NCBI RefSeq assembly: GCF_018446385.1
Contig: NC_055992.1
Location: forward strand, 19,748,877 to 19,812,876
Direction of reading: 5' to 3'
Origin: Zingiber officinale
Taxonomy: Eukaryota; Streptophyta; Magnoliopsida; Zingiberales; Zingiberaceae
Length of the DNA stretch: 64,000 nucleotides
Of the stretch, positions 34,870 through 45,510 are shown piece by piece; within the stretch, counting starts at the first letter, position 1, and each line of letters starts with the position of its first letter. The translations under genes and the position numbers were made by a program. The notes beneath the pieces were generated by a model. That model made no database searches. It was given only the letters and a program-made list of their open reading frames with translations, and had not been told where the DNA came from.

Positions 34870-36947
34870 GAAGCCTTCAGCTCTTCCTTCAACTTGGCCA
34901 GCTCTTCATCTTTGGCGATGAGCTAGGTCTTCGCTGTGGTCTGGTCGATCGATCGTCCATCCCACTCGGCCTTCAATGTGGCCTCCACCTCCTTTAGGTT
35001 TTGGGCCAACACCCGAGACTCCTGATTTTTTTATCTCCAAGTCCTCGATGGCCCGGAACTTCCTTGTGTTGGCCAAATTGAGCTTGGACTCGAAGGAGCT
35101 TACCTTTTTATCAAACCGAGCCAATTGAGCAGCCTGCTCGGCGCCTTTGCTCTTCTTTGCCTCCAGCTGCTCGAAGCTCTTACTCAGATTGGTGAGCCAT
35201 CTCAGCGCTCATTTACTCCAGTTGTGCCTGAGAAGCTGCTGCCTGGCCGCTCAGGGCGCGCAGTTGTTTAACCTCTTGCTCCAAAAAGGTGAGCCTTTGG
35301 CACATAGCCAAACTTTCTATCCAATACTGTGAGGAAGTAAAAATTTTTTTTAAGGCCAAGCAGAGACAAATAATAACTTGTAAAATACTTACCCTAGTGG
35401 ACATCTGAGTATGACTGTCGGTGAACGCCCCCAGAGGCATGACCGCCGCATGGGCTCGGGCGTCGACCCATATTTGTGCTAGCGGCCCTTGGATAATTAT
35501 CTGATGCTCCGAGGCTTGGGATCCAATGCTGTCAGAGTCATGCCATTCGTCCATAAGCAGATGAATGACAACCGTTATGTGGTGTTGGCCACTCGGAGCA
35601 GACGAGGCTAAAGTTGCTCTGCCAACCGACTGAGATGTTGACGCCAGCCAGATGCAAAACTTCTAAGTCTTTCGTGGTGGAAGCGGTATAAAAGCGACCG
35701 ATGGCGCACAGATTGTTTCTTCTGGCAGACCAGACAGAGACGACGTCCGATCGGATGAAAGCAAAGTATGTGTGACGACCGTTGCTTGCTCGGGCACAGG
35801 TGTGGAGTTTCGCCCCACTTGGATGAAAGACGTGGGCTTATCCTGTTGGGAGTCTGTGTAGCGGAGGTAGTAGATCGGGTGACAATCTTCGTGCGGTGCC
35901 TCTTTCGGCTTATCAACGGCTCCCCGGAAGAAGCTGATTCCGAGGCCTCAGCGACTGGAATTACCGGAAGACGCTCGGGCAGGGGATTCACTACGGTAAT
36001 CGGTTCACCACCAACTGTATGGCTGGCTACTCCGTCGCTCCCTTGGGCTGGGGTTCCTGTGCTTTCTCCGAGCGGATCCTCATGAGAGCCGACCGATTGC
36101 AAGTCGCGGCTCTCTAACTCGGCCACGACCACAACATTGATCTCTGCATCCGTGAGTTTGGATTTTCCGGCCAGACGTGTGCGCAACATGACTTGAGCTG
36201 CAAAAGAAAAAGAGAAATCAGTTAGATTCAAAAGTTAGACTAAGAAAGAGCATACCTAGGCTGAATGGAAGCCTTGTGCAGATCGGGTTCAAGCCAAATA
36301 TGTAGAGGATACCCTCCAACAGCAGGTTGTGGATATCATACTTTTGACCAGCTAAGCTGGAAGTTGCCTAAAGGTAGTTTGATCGACCCTTGTGCCTGCC
36401 GAGTGACGATGGATTCACAACCTTTAACTGCTAGCCAGTCAGAAAATCGAGGCGATCAAGGAATTTGACAAAAAATAGTAGTCCTTCCAATGTTTATTGG
36501 AGGACGACATCTTATCGAAAAAGACCAAGCCCACTCGGGCTTGGAATAGGAAGGTTCCTGGCTTAGACAATTTTAGATAATAGAAGTAGTGGAAGAGTCG
36601 GGCGGATAGAGGAATGCCGTGCAGATGAAAAAGGACTACAACGCCGCATAGCAGCTGAAAAGAGTTCGACATTAGTTGGTGGAGAGAAATATGAAAGTAT
36701 TTACAAATTGCAGAGAAGAAGGGGTGGACAAGGAACCGTAAATCGGTAGTAAATTGGTCCCTAAAGAAATATACAAAACCCGGAGGTAGCTTATGGGGTC
36801 GATCGGACAAAGAAGGACAATTTCATAGCCCGGAGGAATTTCATAAGCAAATTTTATGCTCTCTGCGTCACCCCTGTCAAATCTAGATTCGACGGAGGTG
36901 TACCAGAGGCCTGGAACAGGGACAGAAAGTTGTGAGGAACTTGCCAT
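34870..36947 (-). pseudogene. Antisense gene of the Tat element (gypsy-type transposon protein, Transposase_28-like)
   Basis: It is on the opposite strand to gag-pol. It starts at an ATG at 36947 (MASSSQLS). The core matches the plant gypsy-type transposon protein pattern: LPPGFVYFF, LRFLVHPFFSAICKYF, LLCGVVVLFHLHG and a WKDYYFL end. Two small GT-AG introns are likely: 36255-36198 (58 bp) and 35392-35327 (66 bp, GTAAGT...CACAG). The later part is Ser/Pro-rich and ends in a Lys/Glu-rich, coiled-coil-like tail (about 35320-34900). A frameshift near 36795 and stops make this copy inactive. Extra antisense genes are known in Tat elements; their role is unknown. Confidence 0.72.
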
Positions 36948-37671
36948 CGGAAACAAAGATTGACAAGACCACAACAAGTTCAATTGAAAAAGAGAAAGAG
37001 GACGCTAAGAACAACCAAAATATTCGAATGAGAAGGAAAGCTTACAAGAAAGGGGAAAGATCATCGGAGAAGAGAACGTAACGGCAAAATCGCCAGAGAA
37101 GAGCACACAACAGCAAAATCTAAAGACGAAAGAACAAAGTAGATGACGACGTCACACGTGAGGCTTATAAAGCTTGCGGCTGATCGACGACAACCGTCCG
37201 ATCTAGGGTACACAAACCTAAAAACAAATCTAACCGCTGAATTTGAAAATGGTGCACATCACGTTATTAAGCGGATGCCCACCTGTCACATCAAGCATGC
37301 GGCAGCAGTATAGGATACGTGTTCTTCAGTCAACAAGTCGCATTTAAAGCCCCTAATTTAAAAGGTATGACTGCGTACTCAACCATAAAACTCGAGGATT
37401 TACACAGATTTCGAGAAATTCGAATGATGTCAGCCAAAATCACACTCGCCCGAAGGGATACAGTGAAGGTCGAAAATTTTACGAAGTATTGCTGACCATT
37501 TTTTCAATCAGCACACAATCTTCCCGATCGGCAAAGGCAAAGTAAAGCCGAGTGGCGTTGGTTCAGGGGTCACTCAGCAGTTAATGGACCGCGCATAGTC
37601 CGATCGGGCATGGATATCACCTAAGGCACTAATTGTCTAGTCACTCGGACTTGCGACCTCCTTCGACTAGA

Positions 37672-37688
37672 CTTGAGGGGAAGACTTG
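37672..37688 (+). other. Polypurine tract of the Gypsy/Tat element
   Basis: TTGAGGGGAAGACTTG lies directly before the 3' LTR, the normal place for plus-strand priming. Confidence 0.75.
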
Positions 37689-38274
37689 TGATGCGGAGAT
37701 AAGAGCTTACGTGGCACAGGTCAATAGTCACGGTGTAAGTCAAAATCAAAGCGATCAACACCAGGGTTCAAGTAAGGCTAATCCGAGCAGGAGTGACTAC
37801 ATCAGCCGATCGGAATGATGCTGCCCAACCGGCGGGAAATCAATCCCAGCGGACCACCCATCCGGTCGAATATGGCACCGACATTAGCCATGCGAAGTAA
37901 TAAAGGAGAAGACTAAAGGTCTTGAGGAAGAGAAAACAAAAGAGAACACTCAATTTGTCATTAAATGCATCGAAACTAAGATAAAGATGTCTTATGTAGA
38001 TAATCAATATCATTAAATAAGGGAAGATGGAAGGTCACTAAGAAAGGTATAAAAGGACATACCAGATGTGAGGAAAAGGCAAGAAAAAGAAAAATAAAAA
38101 TATTTATCTCTATCATTTTTCATTTTTCTTCCTCTATCTTTGACTAAAATATCGAAGAATCAATATGAAGAACCCCTTCCCTAATTTAATTTTATCTTGA
38201 AGATAAAAATGAGATTCTCATTCAGTCAATAGAGCCGTTATCTTTTCAACTTTCCAACTTCAGTGAAAGGATCA
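37689..38274 (+). repeat. 3' LTR of the Gypsy/Tat element
   Basis: It starts TGATGCGGAGATAAGAGC and ends GAAAGGATCA. Its last 200 bp are richer in C-to-T and G-to-A changes than the 5' LTR. Confidence 0.9.
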
Positions 38275-38637
38275 TCGTATATATGTAAAAGTATTTATTT
38301 TAGTAAAAAAAAAAAACTGATCCCAAGTTGTTTTGTAGAACACCTCATGCCTTGTAATTAAAAGTATTCTACGAAGAGAGAGATTTTTTTAGGTAAAATA
38401 AATTAATTATAAGAAAAGTTGTTTGCAGGTGCAAAAGATGCATCTTAGCAAAATCCATAATATTATTTCTCATTTATTTGAAAAGTTATTCTTTATCTTA
38501 TTCTAGGAGTTAAGACTGTCTGTTCTATTGAGAGTTTTGCTACTTATGCAAATTGAGTACACTGAATGCTCAGTGTTAATTTTTTTTTAATTCTCACTTC
38601 TTTTAACCTAAATAGGATATCTTAAATTTTAACTTTA

Positions 38638-38640
<3 letters not shown>

Positions 38641-38682
<42 letters not shown>
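38641..38682. repeat. (TA)21 microsatellite
   Basis: A 42-bp pure TA run lies just before the degenerate repeat tract that hosts the next element. Confidence 0.95.
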
Positions 38683-38685
<3 letters not shown>

Positions 38686-38689
38686 GGTG

Positions 38690-39001
38690 AGCACAATATC
38701 ACCCCGTATATATCAGTTAACTCGTTTAATTGGAACTCATTTGATTAAGTTGGAAGGGCCAAACAAGTCAAGTGGATTGTGTGGATCAAAGCCAAGTTTG
38801 ACGGGGCAAGGAGCCAAAAGGATCAACAATACCAAATGGGTCGAATGAGGTTAGGTAGAATAAATAGATCTAATGGGCTAGTTGAGTCAAATTAATTGAC
38901 AAAGCCAAGGAAGCAAGATGAACGGAATGGCCACGATGGATTGGATGAGCTAGGTAAGTCAAGTATACTAAGCAAGCTGAACTAATTAGATAAGCATGGT
39001 A
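38690..39001. repeat. Degenerate GGTCAA/CCAANTGG repeat tract, left part
   Basis: Loose repeats of AAGTTGG, GGGCCAA, CAAGTCAAGTGG and GGTTAGGTAG type. The same style resumes at 46440 after the inserted element, so this was one tract split by the insertion at the TGGTA target. Confidence 0.55.
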
Positions 39002-39939
39002 TGTTGGTATCTTGTGGTAGTTTTGATATGATCAATTAGGTTAGGTCGATCGTATTAGTATTTAACCCTTGTGTCTAAGTGTACAGGAGCTTAGGAACAC
39101 AGGAAGTCGAGCGGAAGATGCAGCTAGCGAGAAAGACGGCACGGGAGAGAGCCGACGGGCTCGGTGCATCCGAAGGACGAGGTGCTGCGGAAGAGTACAT
39201 CTGCGGATGAGAATGATGCACACGGCGGTTCAAGGGACGAGAAGTCGGGGAGGAAGTCTGCTCAAGGAGAAGGTCGGAAATTGGGTTCGGGTGAGCCCTA
39301 TTTCGGTTGGCCGACATCAACCAGGCGATTGGAGCAGTAGGAAAGCTAAAGAAGGTTGAAAATGCTGCTGGAGGCGCCTTTAAAGGGAGTTGAAGGCGCC
39401 TCCGAGGCTCCTCCGTGCGCCTCCTCACCTTCACTATGGAAGGCGCCTTCCATGGTTGGAAGGCGCCTTCAATGAATAGTACGAAGGCGCCTTCCAGCCC
39501 TATGGAAGGAGCCTTCGACCAGGCTGATTTTAGTCATTGGCAAAGGATAAATTATCCTTTGGCGCCTCACTAGAGGCACCTTCCAGCCCTATGGAAGGTG
39601 CTTTCAAGTCACAAATAAGATTTTTCAGGGGTTATAGAAAAACCCCTGGACCTAGGAAATAGTATACAACTCCTGTATTCTTTTCCTAGTAATAGTCTGA
39701 GCAATTAACGAGTGTAAGAGACTTCTCCGCCTTCACTGAAGGAGATTTTTAGAGCTTTCATTTGTCCTTGGATTAACAACCACTTAGGTTGTAACCAAAT
39801 AAACCTTGCGTCTTTTCCTTCATTTTCTTATTGTTTATTTTTAATTATACTATTGCTACTAATCTGAGTTAAAAGTTCAAGGAAGGTTTTTCTTAACAAC
39901 CAATTCACCTCCCCTCCCTTCGGCCTACTTGGGCCAACA
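39002..39939 (+). repeat. 5' LTR of the gag-only SIRE-like element
   Basis: TGTTGGTATC...GGGCCAACA. It holds an array of GAAGGCGCCTTC-type palindromes at about 39370-39600 and, on the - strand, TCGTCC-type words like those in the other families. Confidence 0.9.
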
Positions 39940-39941
39940 AG

Positions 39942-39953
39942 TGGTATCAGAGA
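39942..39953 (+). other. Primer binding site (initiator Met-tRNA type)
   Basis: TGGTATCAGAGA starts 3 bp after the 5' LTR and matches the plant Met-tRNA primer site TGGTATCAGAGC at 11 of 12 positions. Confidence 0.85.
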
Positions 39954-39993
39954 AAGGTTCGCTTCAAGAGGACTAACCGCAGAATGAAGCATA

Positions 39994-40680
39994 CGAGATG
40001 GTCGGATCAAACATCTATCCACCGAAGTTTTAGGGATATTTCGCTAACTGGAAGAAGAAGATGGAGGTATTTTTCAAAATTGATTTTGATTTGCTTTTAA
40101 TAATGGAATTTGGTTTTGTAGCACCTGAAGGTAAAGAAAAATACCACTGGACCAAAAAAGAGCAGGCCGATTTCGTGGCAAATGGAAAAGTAGAGTTCCA
40201 TCTGCTAAGCATCTTATTGCCACAAGAAGTTAACCGGATCGGAGCCTATGAGTTTGCAAAAGAGCTCTGGTAGAAATTCCTGAAACTATATAAAGGAACC
40301 TCGGAGGTGAAACTTGTGAGACGGGATCTGTTTAGAAATCATATCAGCAACATCAAACTGGAAGAAGATGAAACTATTGCACACCTTCACTCAAGGATCA
40401 AGGAGCTTATCACTGGACTCACGAATCTCGAAGAAAAAATAAGTAACCGAGATTCGTTAAGGTATGCTCTTAACGCATTCCCAAGAAATACTGAATGAGC
40501 ATCATTAGTAGATGCTTATTATATATCTAAGGATCTAGATTCAACTACTTTAAAAGAATTATTTTCAACTTTTGAAGTCCATGAAACGAGATGTGAAGGT
40601 CTGAAGAAGGAGCATAACATTGTCTTAAAGGCAAAGATGGACGAACAAGACTCAGAATCTTCTCTCGATGATAGTAAAAC
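39994..40680 (+). pseudogene. Copia gag N-terminal part (UBN2-like), interrupted
   Basis: The frame reads a gag/UBN2 domain: MVGSNIYPPKF-like start, NWKKKMEVFF, LLIMEFGFVAPEG, ADFVANGKVEFHLLSILLP, GAYEFAKELW, then LVRRDLFRNHISNIKLEEDETI, LHSRIKELITGL and the LKELFSTFEVHE region. A few stops occur (in the FxGYF region, after AKELW and after PRNTE). The nested element cuts it at 40680 within an acidic Asp/Ser stretch. The remaining gag continues at 44273. Confidence 0.82.
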
Positions 40681-41729
40681 TATAGGACCGTTGTGGCAGG
40701 CTAGGAGGGGGTTGTTGGATAGTCCTGCAAAAACAAGCAACCATTCCTCGAACTCTTTAAGCTAACACTTGCATAAATAAAGCAAAGCAGTAAATTAAAG
40801 ATATAAAGAATGAGGCACAAGATATTTACTTGGTTACAACCGATGTGGTTGTTAATCCAAGGAAGTTGAAAGCACTAGAATATTCCTTTAGGCGGAGAAG
40901 CCTCTTACAACGTTGACGCGTAGAAACAAAAGCTCAACTACAACTCTAGAGAACAGAAGTGTTGAAATTAATTACTTGGAGTTTGTTTCAAGCTTCTGGA
41001 CCAAGGCTATATTTATAGCCTTGGTCGGGGGCGCTCCGAAGGGTTCTGGGCACCCTGGGGAGGATAAAACTTTATTCCCAACGTTCAGATCGCGTTTGAC
41101 TCGATCTGGTCAAGATTCAAGGTCCGGGTGCCCGGAGCCATTCCGGGCTCCCCGGGCTGTTTCGGGCGGTCGGAATGGTTCCGGGCGCCCTGAGCACTAT
41201 AGTCAACAGGAGTTGACTTTTCTCCGTCGGGACCTTCACTCCGGTTCAGTTCGCCTCGGTCCGGGTCTTCAACTCTGGATCCACTCGCTTGGGTGATCTC
41301 TGCCATCCGGAAAATGGCTCACATGAACCCAACTTCCGGTCTTCTCGAGCGGGCTTCCTCTCCGGCTTCTCATCCCTCGGAATCACTGCGTGCTTCCTTC
41401 TCGTCCACCAGCATACTCATCCGCAGTCTTCATCCCTCGGTCGCACCCCGTGCCGACCTTCTCGCTAGCTGCGTCTCTTGCTCCCCGAGCAATCTTCTGC
41501 TCCGGCTTTCGTCCCTCGGAACCACCGCACACTTCCTTCTCGTCCGCCGGTGTACTCTTCCGCAGCGCCTCATCCCTTGGACGCACCACATGCCGTCCTT
41601 CTTGCTAGCTGCGTCTTCCGCTCGACTACCTGTGCTCCTAAGCTCCTGCACACTTAGACACAAGGATAGAACAACACAGGACCTAACTTAACTTGTTGAT
41701 CACACCAAAACAACCTTGGGGTTCTAACA
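40681..41729 (-). repeat. 3' LTR of the nested element
   Basis: Begins TATAGGACCGTTGTGG (the other LTR has TGTAGGACCGTTGCGG) and ends GGGGTTCTAACA on the + strand. Palindromic GGGCGC/GGGTGCCC words cluster at about 41028-41205. CTCGTCC/CCCTCGG words repeat at 41360-41600. Confidence 0.87.
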
Positions 41730-42424
41730 ATCTCCCCCTTTTTGATATGATCAACCCAAGTTAAGCTAGGGTAAAAATAGACATGAAAATTAGACAGTTT
41801 ATATTGTAATAACGTGCAACAAGATAGAAACATTAAATTTCAGAAATTTTAATTTTCAATTTCTACCTCCCTCTAGACTTATACTTTTTCTTCTCCCCCT
41901 TTGATCACATAAAAAATTGGGGTTGTAAGAAAAATCTAAGGGTTGACACTTAGAAAAATTATAAAACTCTATTTCAATGATTTTATGGAAAATTTTTCTA
42001 AGTCAAGAAAAATTTCTAAGTCAAACATAACTTTTGAAAAATTTCTATGTTTTCGTCATCAAGAATTAAGAACTTTATAAGCCGAAAACTTTATGAAAAA
42101 AATTTGAGAACATTTTAAAAAAAATTAAGACAAATTTCTATGTATTTATTTTATATATCTATATATTTTAATTCTAATGCTTTTATCAGAAAGTTTTAAA
42201 TTTCTATTTTAATTTATCATAACTTCTTAAATCATACTTTTTTATATTTAAAGCAACTAATATTAAATATGCAAAAAATTATATATGTTAATTTCTATTA
42301 TTAGTTTGTCGAAATTCTTTAATCGATAAACTATTTCTTTTAACTTAATACTTTTTATTATATTTTGAATTTCTAATTCACAAAAATATTTTGATAAGGT
42401 AAGTTCTAACTTGATAAAGTTTTT

Positions 42425-42690
42425 ATGACAACATTTCTAATTCGTAAAATTCGTTCGACAAAATATTTTGTAATTTACAAAAATATTTTGCAAAAATCTG
42501 TTGATAATGGATTTTCTAATCCGAAAAACTCTTTTGATAATATCTCTAATTTGCAAAATTCGTTCGAGAAAATATTTCGTAATTTGCAAAATTTATTCGA
42601 TAGAATATTTTCTAATTCGAAAAACTCTTTCGATGATTCAATTTTTAATTCACAAAATTCTTTCGACGACATTTCGATTGATTTAACTAA
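42425..42690. repeat. AT-rich tandem repeat of about 36-39 bp
   Basis: Units with TCTAATTCG/AAAAATTCTTTCGA-like words follow each other 6-7 times. On the - strand, past the gag stop, they read as an open, periodic Phe/Leu/Glu/Lys-rich pattern (SKEFFELENILS, SNEFCKLEIL). It could be a relic of a coiled-coil part of gag. Confidence 0.72.
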
Positions 42691-42719
42691 TTGTTTAGAA
42701 GGTGGAGACCATACCTGAC

Positions 42720-43202
42720 TTATACCTTGTCAGCTGTTGATTCTCCCCCTATTGAATTGCTTTCTTCTGAAGACTCTCCCCCTTTCTCGATGCTCATCTC
42801 GGATGAGCTTTCTTCATCTTTAGGTGGGTCTTCCGCTATGATTGCTATTTTGGCAATTTCCTTTGTCTCAGTTTCGACTTCTTCTGATTCTTCATGAATC
42901 TTCAAGAACTTTTCCCAAAGTTCTTTTGCACTTTTGTATTCTCCGATTCTGTCGGGATTTTCATCTGGTATTACGGTTAGAAGATGAAATTCTGCCCGAC
43001 CGTTTGCCATATACTCGTTACGTTGCTTCTCGTTCCAGAGGCGTTTATCGAGTTCTTCTCCATTCGTTGTCTTAGGTGCTTCAAAACCAGTTTTCATTAT
43101 TAAACAAATACCAAAATCAGTGTTTAGATATACCTCTATTTGTTTCTTCCATAAAGAAAACTCCCCTTCAAATGCTGGTGGATAGATGCTATCTCCGACC
43201 AT
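42720..43202 (-). CDS. Shortened Copia gag protein (UBN2-like), intact frame
   Basis: An uninterrupted frame of 160 residues in the nested element. Residues 1-115 match the gag N-domain seen in the host element (start MVGDSIYPPAFEGEF, LWKKQIEVYLNTDF, NEYMANGRAEFHLLTVIP, YKSAKELWEKFL). The rest is acidic and Ser-rich, and its end (EMSIEKGGESSEE, GGESTADKV) resembles the text after the zinc knuckle in the host gag (MSIKSIDEGG...). The middle of gag and the knuckle are thus deleted in frame. Gag assembles virus-like particles in related elements; what a protein without a knuckle does is unknown. Open frame and recent LTRs suggest a young copy. Confidence 0.75.
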   Translation of the reverse strand: MVGDSIYPPAFEGEFSLWKKQIEVYLNTDFGICLIMKTGFEAPKTTNGEELDKRLWNEKQRNEYMANGRAEFHLLTVIPDENPDRIGEYKSAKELWEKFLKIHEESEEVETETKEIAKIAIIAEDPPKDEESSSEMSIEKGGESSEESNSIGGESTADKV

Positions 43203-43261
43203 CGTTTTGTTGCTTCAGACGGCGATAAATCCTTCTGAAGCGTCTCGGCTCTGATACCACT

Positions 43262-44272
43262 TGTAGGACCGTTGCGGCCGGCTAGGAGGGGGTTGTTGAA
43301 TAGTCCTGTAAAAACAAGCAACCCTTCCTCGAACTCTTTAAGTTAACACTTGCATAAATAAAGCAAAGCAGTAAATTAAAGACATAAAGAACGAGGCACA
43401 AGATATTTACTTGGTTACAACTGATGTGGTTGTTAATCCAAGGAAGTTGAAAGCACTAGAATACTCCTTCAGGCGGAGAAGCCTCTTACAACGTTGACGC
43501 GCAGAAACAGAAGCTCAACTACAACTCTAGAGCACACAAGCGTTGAAATTAATTACTTGGAGTTCGTTTCAAGCTTCTGGACCAAGGCTATATTTATAGC
43601 CTTGGTCGGGGTGCCCCGAAGGGTTCCGGGTGCCCTGGGGGGGGATAAAACTTTATCCCCAACATTCAGATCGCGTTTGACGCGATCTGGTCAAGATTCA
43701 AGGTCCGGGCACCCGGAGCCATTCCGGGCTCCCGGAGCACTATAGTCAACAGGAGTTGACTTTTCTCCGTCGGGACCTTCGCTCCGGTTCAGTTCGCCTC
43801 GGTCCGAGTCTTCAACTCCAGATCCACTCGCTTGAGTGATATCTGCCATCCGGAAAAGGGCTCACCTGAACCTAACTTTCGGTCTTCTCGAGCGGGCTTC
43901 CTCTCCGGCTTCTCCTCCCTCGGAATCGCTGTGTGCTTCCTTCTCATCCACCAGCGTACTCATCCGCAGCCTTCGTCCCTCGGTCGCACCCCGTACCGAC
44001 CTTCTCGCTAGCTGCGTCTCTTGCTCCCCGAGCAATCTTCCGCTCCGGCTTTCGTCCCTCGAAACCACCGCACGCTTCCTTCTCGTCCGTCGGTGTACTC
44101 TTCCGCAGCGCCTCGTCCCTCGGACGCACCGCGTGCCGTCCTTCTCGCTAGCTGCATCTTCCGCTCGACTACCTGTGCTCCTAAGCTCCTGCACACTTAG
44201 ACACAAGGTTAGAACAACACAGGACCTAACTTAACTTGTTGATCACATCAAAACAACCTTGGGGTTCCAACA
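43262..44272 (-). repeat. 5' LTR of the nested element
   Basis: TGTAGGACCGTTGCGGCCGG...GGGGTTCCAACA. It lacks about 40 bp of the GC-rich palindrome region present in the other LTR (near 43740). Confidence 0.87.
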
Positions 44273-45027
44273 GAAACAACACTGATGGTATGCAACTTTA
44301 AAAAGTTATTTAAAACTAAAAGATTTAATCAAGTGCAGGATAGAAAAAGAAGGATAAGATGCTACAACTACAATGAAGAAGGGCATGTGAAAGATAACTG
44401 CCCTAAATTGAAAGACAAGGACAAGAGCAAGAACAAGAAACTGATTCAAGCGAACAAGTACAAGAATATGAAGGCGACGTGGGACAAAACATCGTCCGAA
44501 TCGGAAGTTGAAGTTATTGTCGAACTTGCGCTAGTGGCAAGTCACCAAGAAGAAGGAGACGAAGCTCGTCTGAAATGAGCATCAAAAGCATCGATGAAGG
44601 GGGAGCGACATTGGAAGAAAGCAGTACTTCAGGGGGAGCTTCGGATCACGGGATCGACAAGGTAAGTCAGGTACGATCTCTTCCTCCTGACAAGTTATTT
44701 CAATTTATTAAATTATTAACAAAAAATTACTGTAAATTAGAAAAAGAAGTGAAGGAATTAAAATCAATATTAGCTAAATCTTGTCGATTAGAAGACTTTG
44801 ATAAAATTAAAATTGAGAATGAAAAATTACGAAAAGAGATAAAAACTTTAAAAAATTACACATGCTCAAATATTCAACACATTAGAAAATATAATGGATT
44901 GAATTGGTACCTTAAATACCATAAGGGTCAAATTAGAAAAATTTTAAAGAAATACGTACCTAAGAAATTTTTAATTAACTCAGTAGGAATGAACCTATAT
45001 TGGGTTCGAATATCATATTTGGACTGA
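44273..45027 (+). pseudogene. Copia gag C-terminal part with altered zinc knuckle
   Basis: It continues the gag cut at 40680. 44285-44578 holds a zinc-knuckle region that reads CYNYNEEGHVKDNC, so the second Cys of the CCHC pattern is Tyr. An overlapping frame, 44575-45027, reads an acidic linker then a Lys/Glu/Leu-rich coiled coil (KLEKEVKELKSILAK, ENEKLRKEIKTLKN), typical of long SIRE-type gags. No protease or pol follows; 45028-45510 is AT-rich trailer. Confidence 0.78.
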
Positions 45028-45510
45028 ATGTTTTCAAATTATGGCTTTCAGAGTAAATTAAATATTAAATTTCTTTAAGAGGCTTTGTCTAGAAAGTGGT
45101 TATTGTTCCAATATCTAAGAAGGCTCAATGTCTCACCATAGCCTCGAAGCTAATTATTGAAATAAATATTTAATTGACTAACTGTTGAACATTTAGAAGT
45201 TATAAAAATGTCTTAATTTTTTGTTAAAAATTAATTAAATATTTTAATTAATTCTTATATTTTAAAAACAAGTTAGAAATTTTTTTTACTCTTAGACTTT
45301 TAAATGAACCCTATATTTAATGTGATCAAAAGGGGAGTAGGGAAGAAACATGTCTAGTTGTTTTCTTTTAATTTTTTTTTTTTTTTTTACAAATTTTACT
45401 TAGATTTCTTTTTTCTTTTTTTCTTTTTTTTTTTTTTTGCTTACTTGCAAACATTAGAGTTTTTTCCCCCTAACTTAAGTTAGGTTTGATCACATCAAAA
45501 AGGGGGAGAT

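Larger units (their letters stand above)
26713..38274 (+). mobile_element. Decayed Gypsy/Tat-lineage LTR retrotransposon
   Basis: LTRs of 588 and 586 bp bound an interior of about 10.4 kb. The order is gag, aspartic protease, reverse transcriptase, RNase H, a second RNase H, integrase, a minisatellite and an antisense gene. The extra RNase H, tandem repeats and extra genes after pol are known marks of the Tat lineage (Ogre/Retand relatives). Every reading frame is broken by stops. A solo LTR (29288-31056) has inserted between protease and RT. No target duplication matches at the ends (CCACT left, TCGTA right). Confidence 0.9.
40681..44272 (-). mobile_element. Nested gag-only SIRE-like element, opposite strand
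   Basis: LTRs of 1049 bp (40681-41729) and 1011 bp (43262-44272) bound a 1.5-kb interior. The complements of a purine tract (ATCTCCCCCTTTTTGAT, 41730) and of a primer site (CTCTGATACCAC, 43249-43260) fix the orientation. Flanks AAAAC (40676-40680) and GAAAC (44273-44277) differ at one base and are probably the target duplication. The interior encodes only a shortened gag (42720-43202). It uses the same LTR plan as its host and as the array at 17780-21490 (GCGGCCGGCTAG...GGGGGTTG near the start). Confidence 0.88.

Noticed and set aside
26708..38279. Target duplication around the Gypsy element
   Set aside because: CCACT (left) and TCGTA (right) do not match, so no duplication is claimed; loss by recombination or mutation is possible.
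41293..44234. Paired Ser/Leu-rich frames in both nested-element LTRs
   Set aside because: They come from CTCGTCC/CCCTCGG repeats and are mirrored on the other strand, so no protein is supported.
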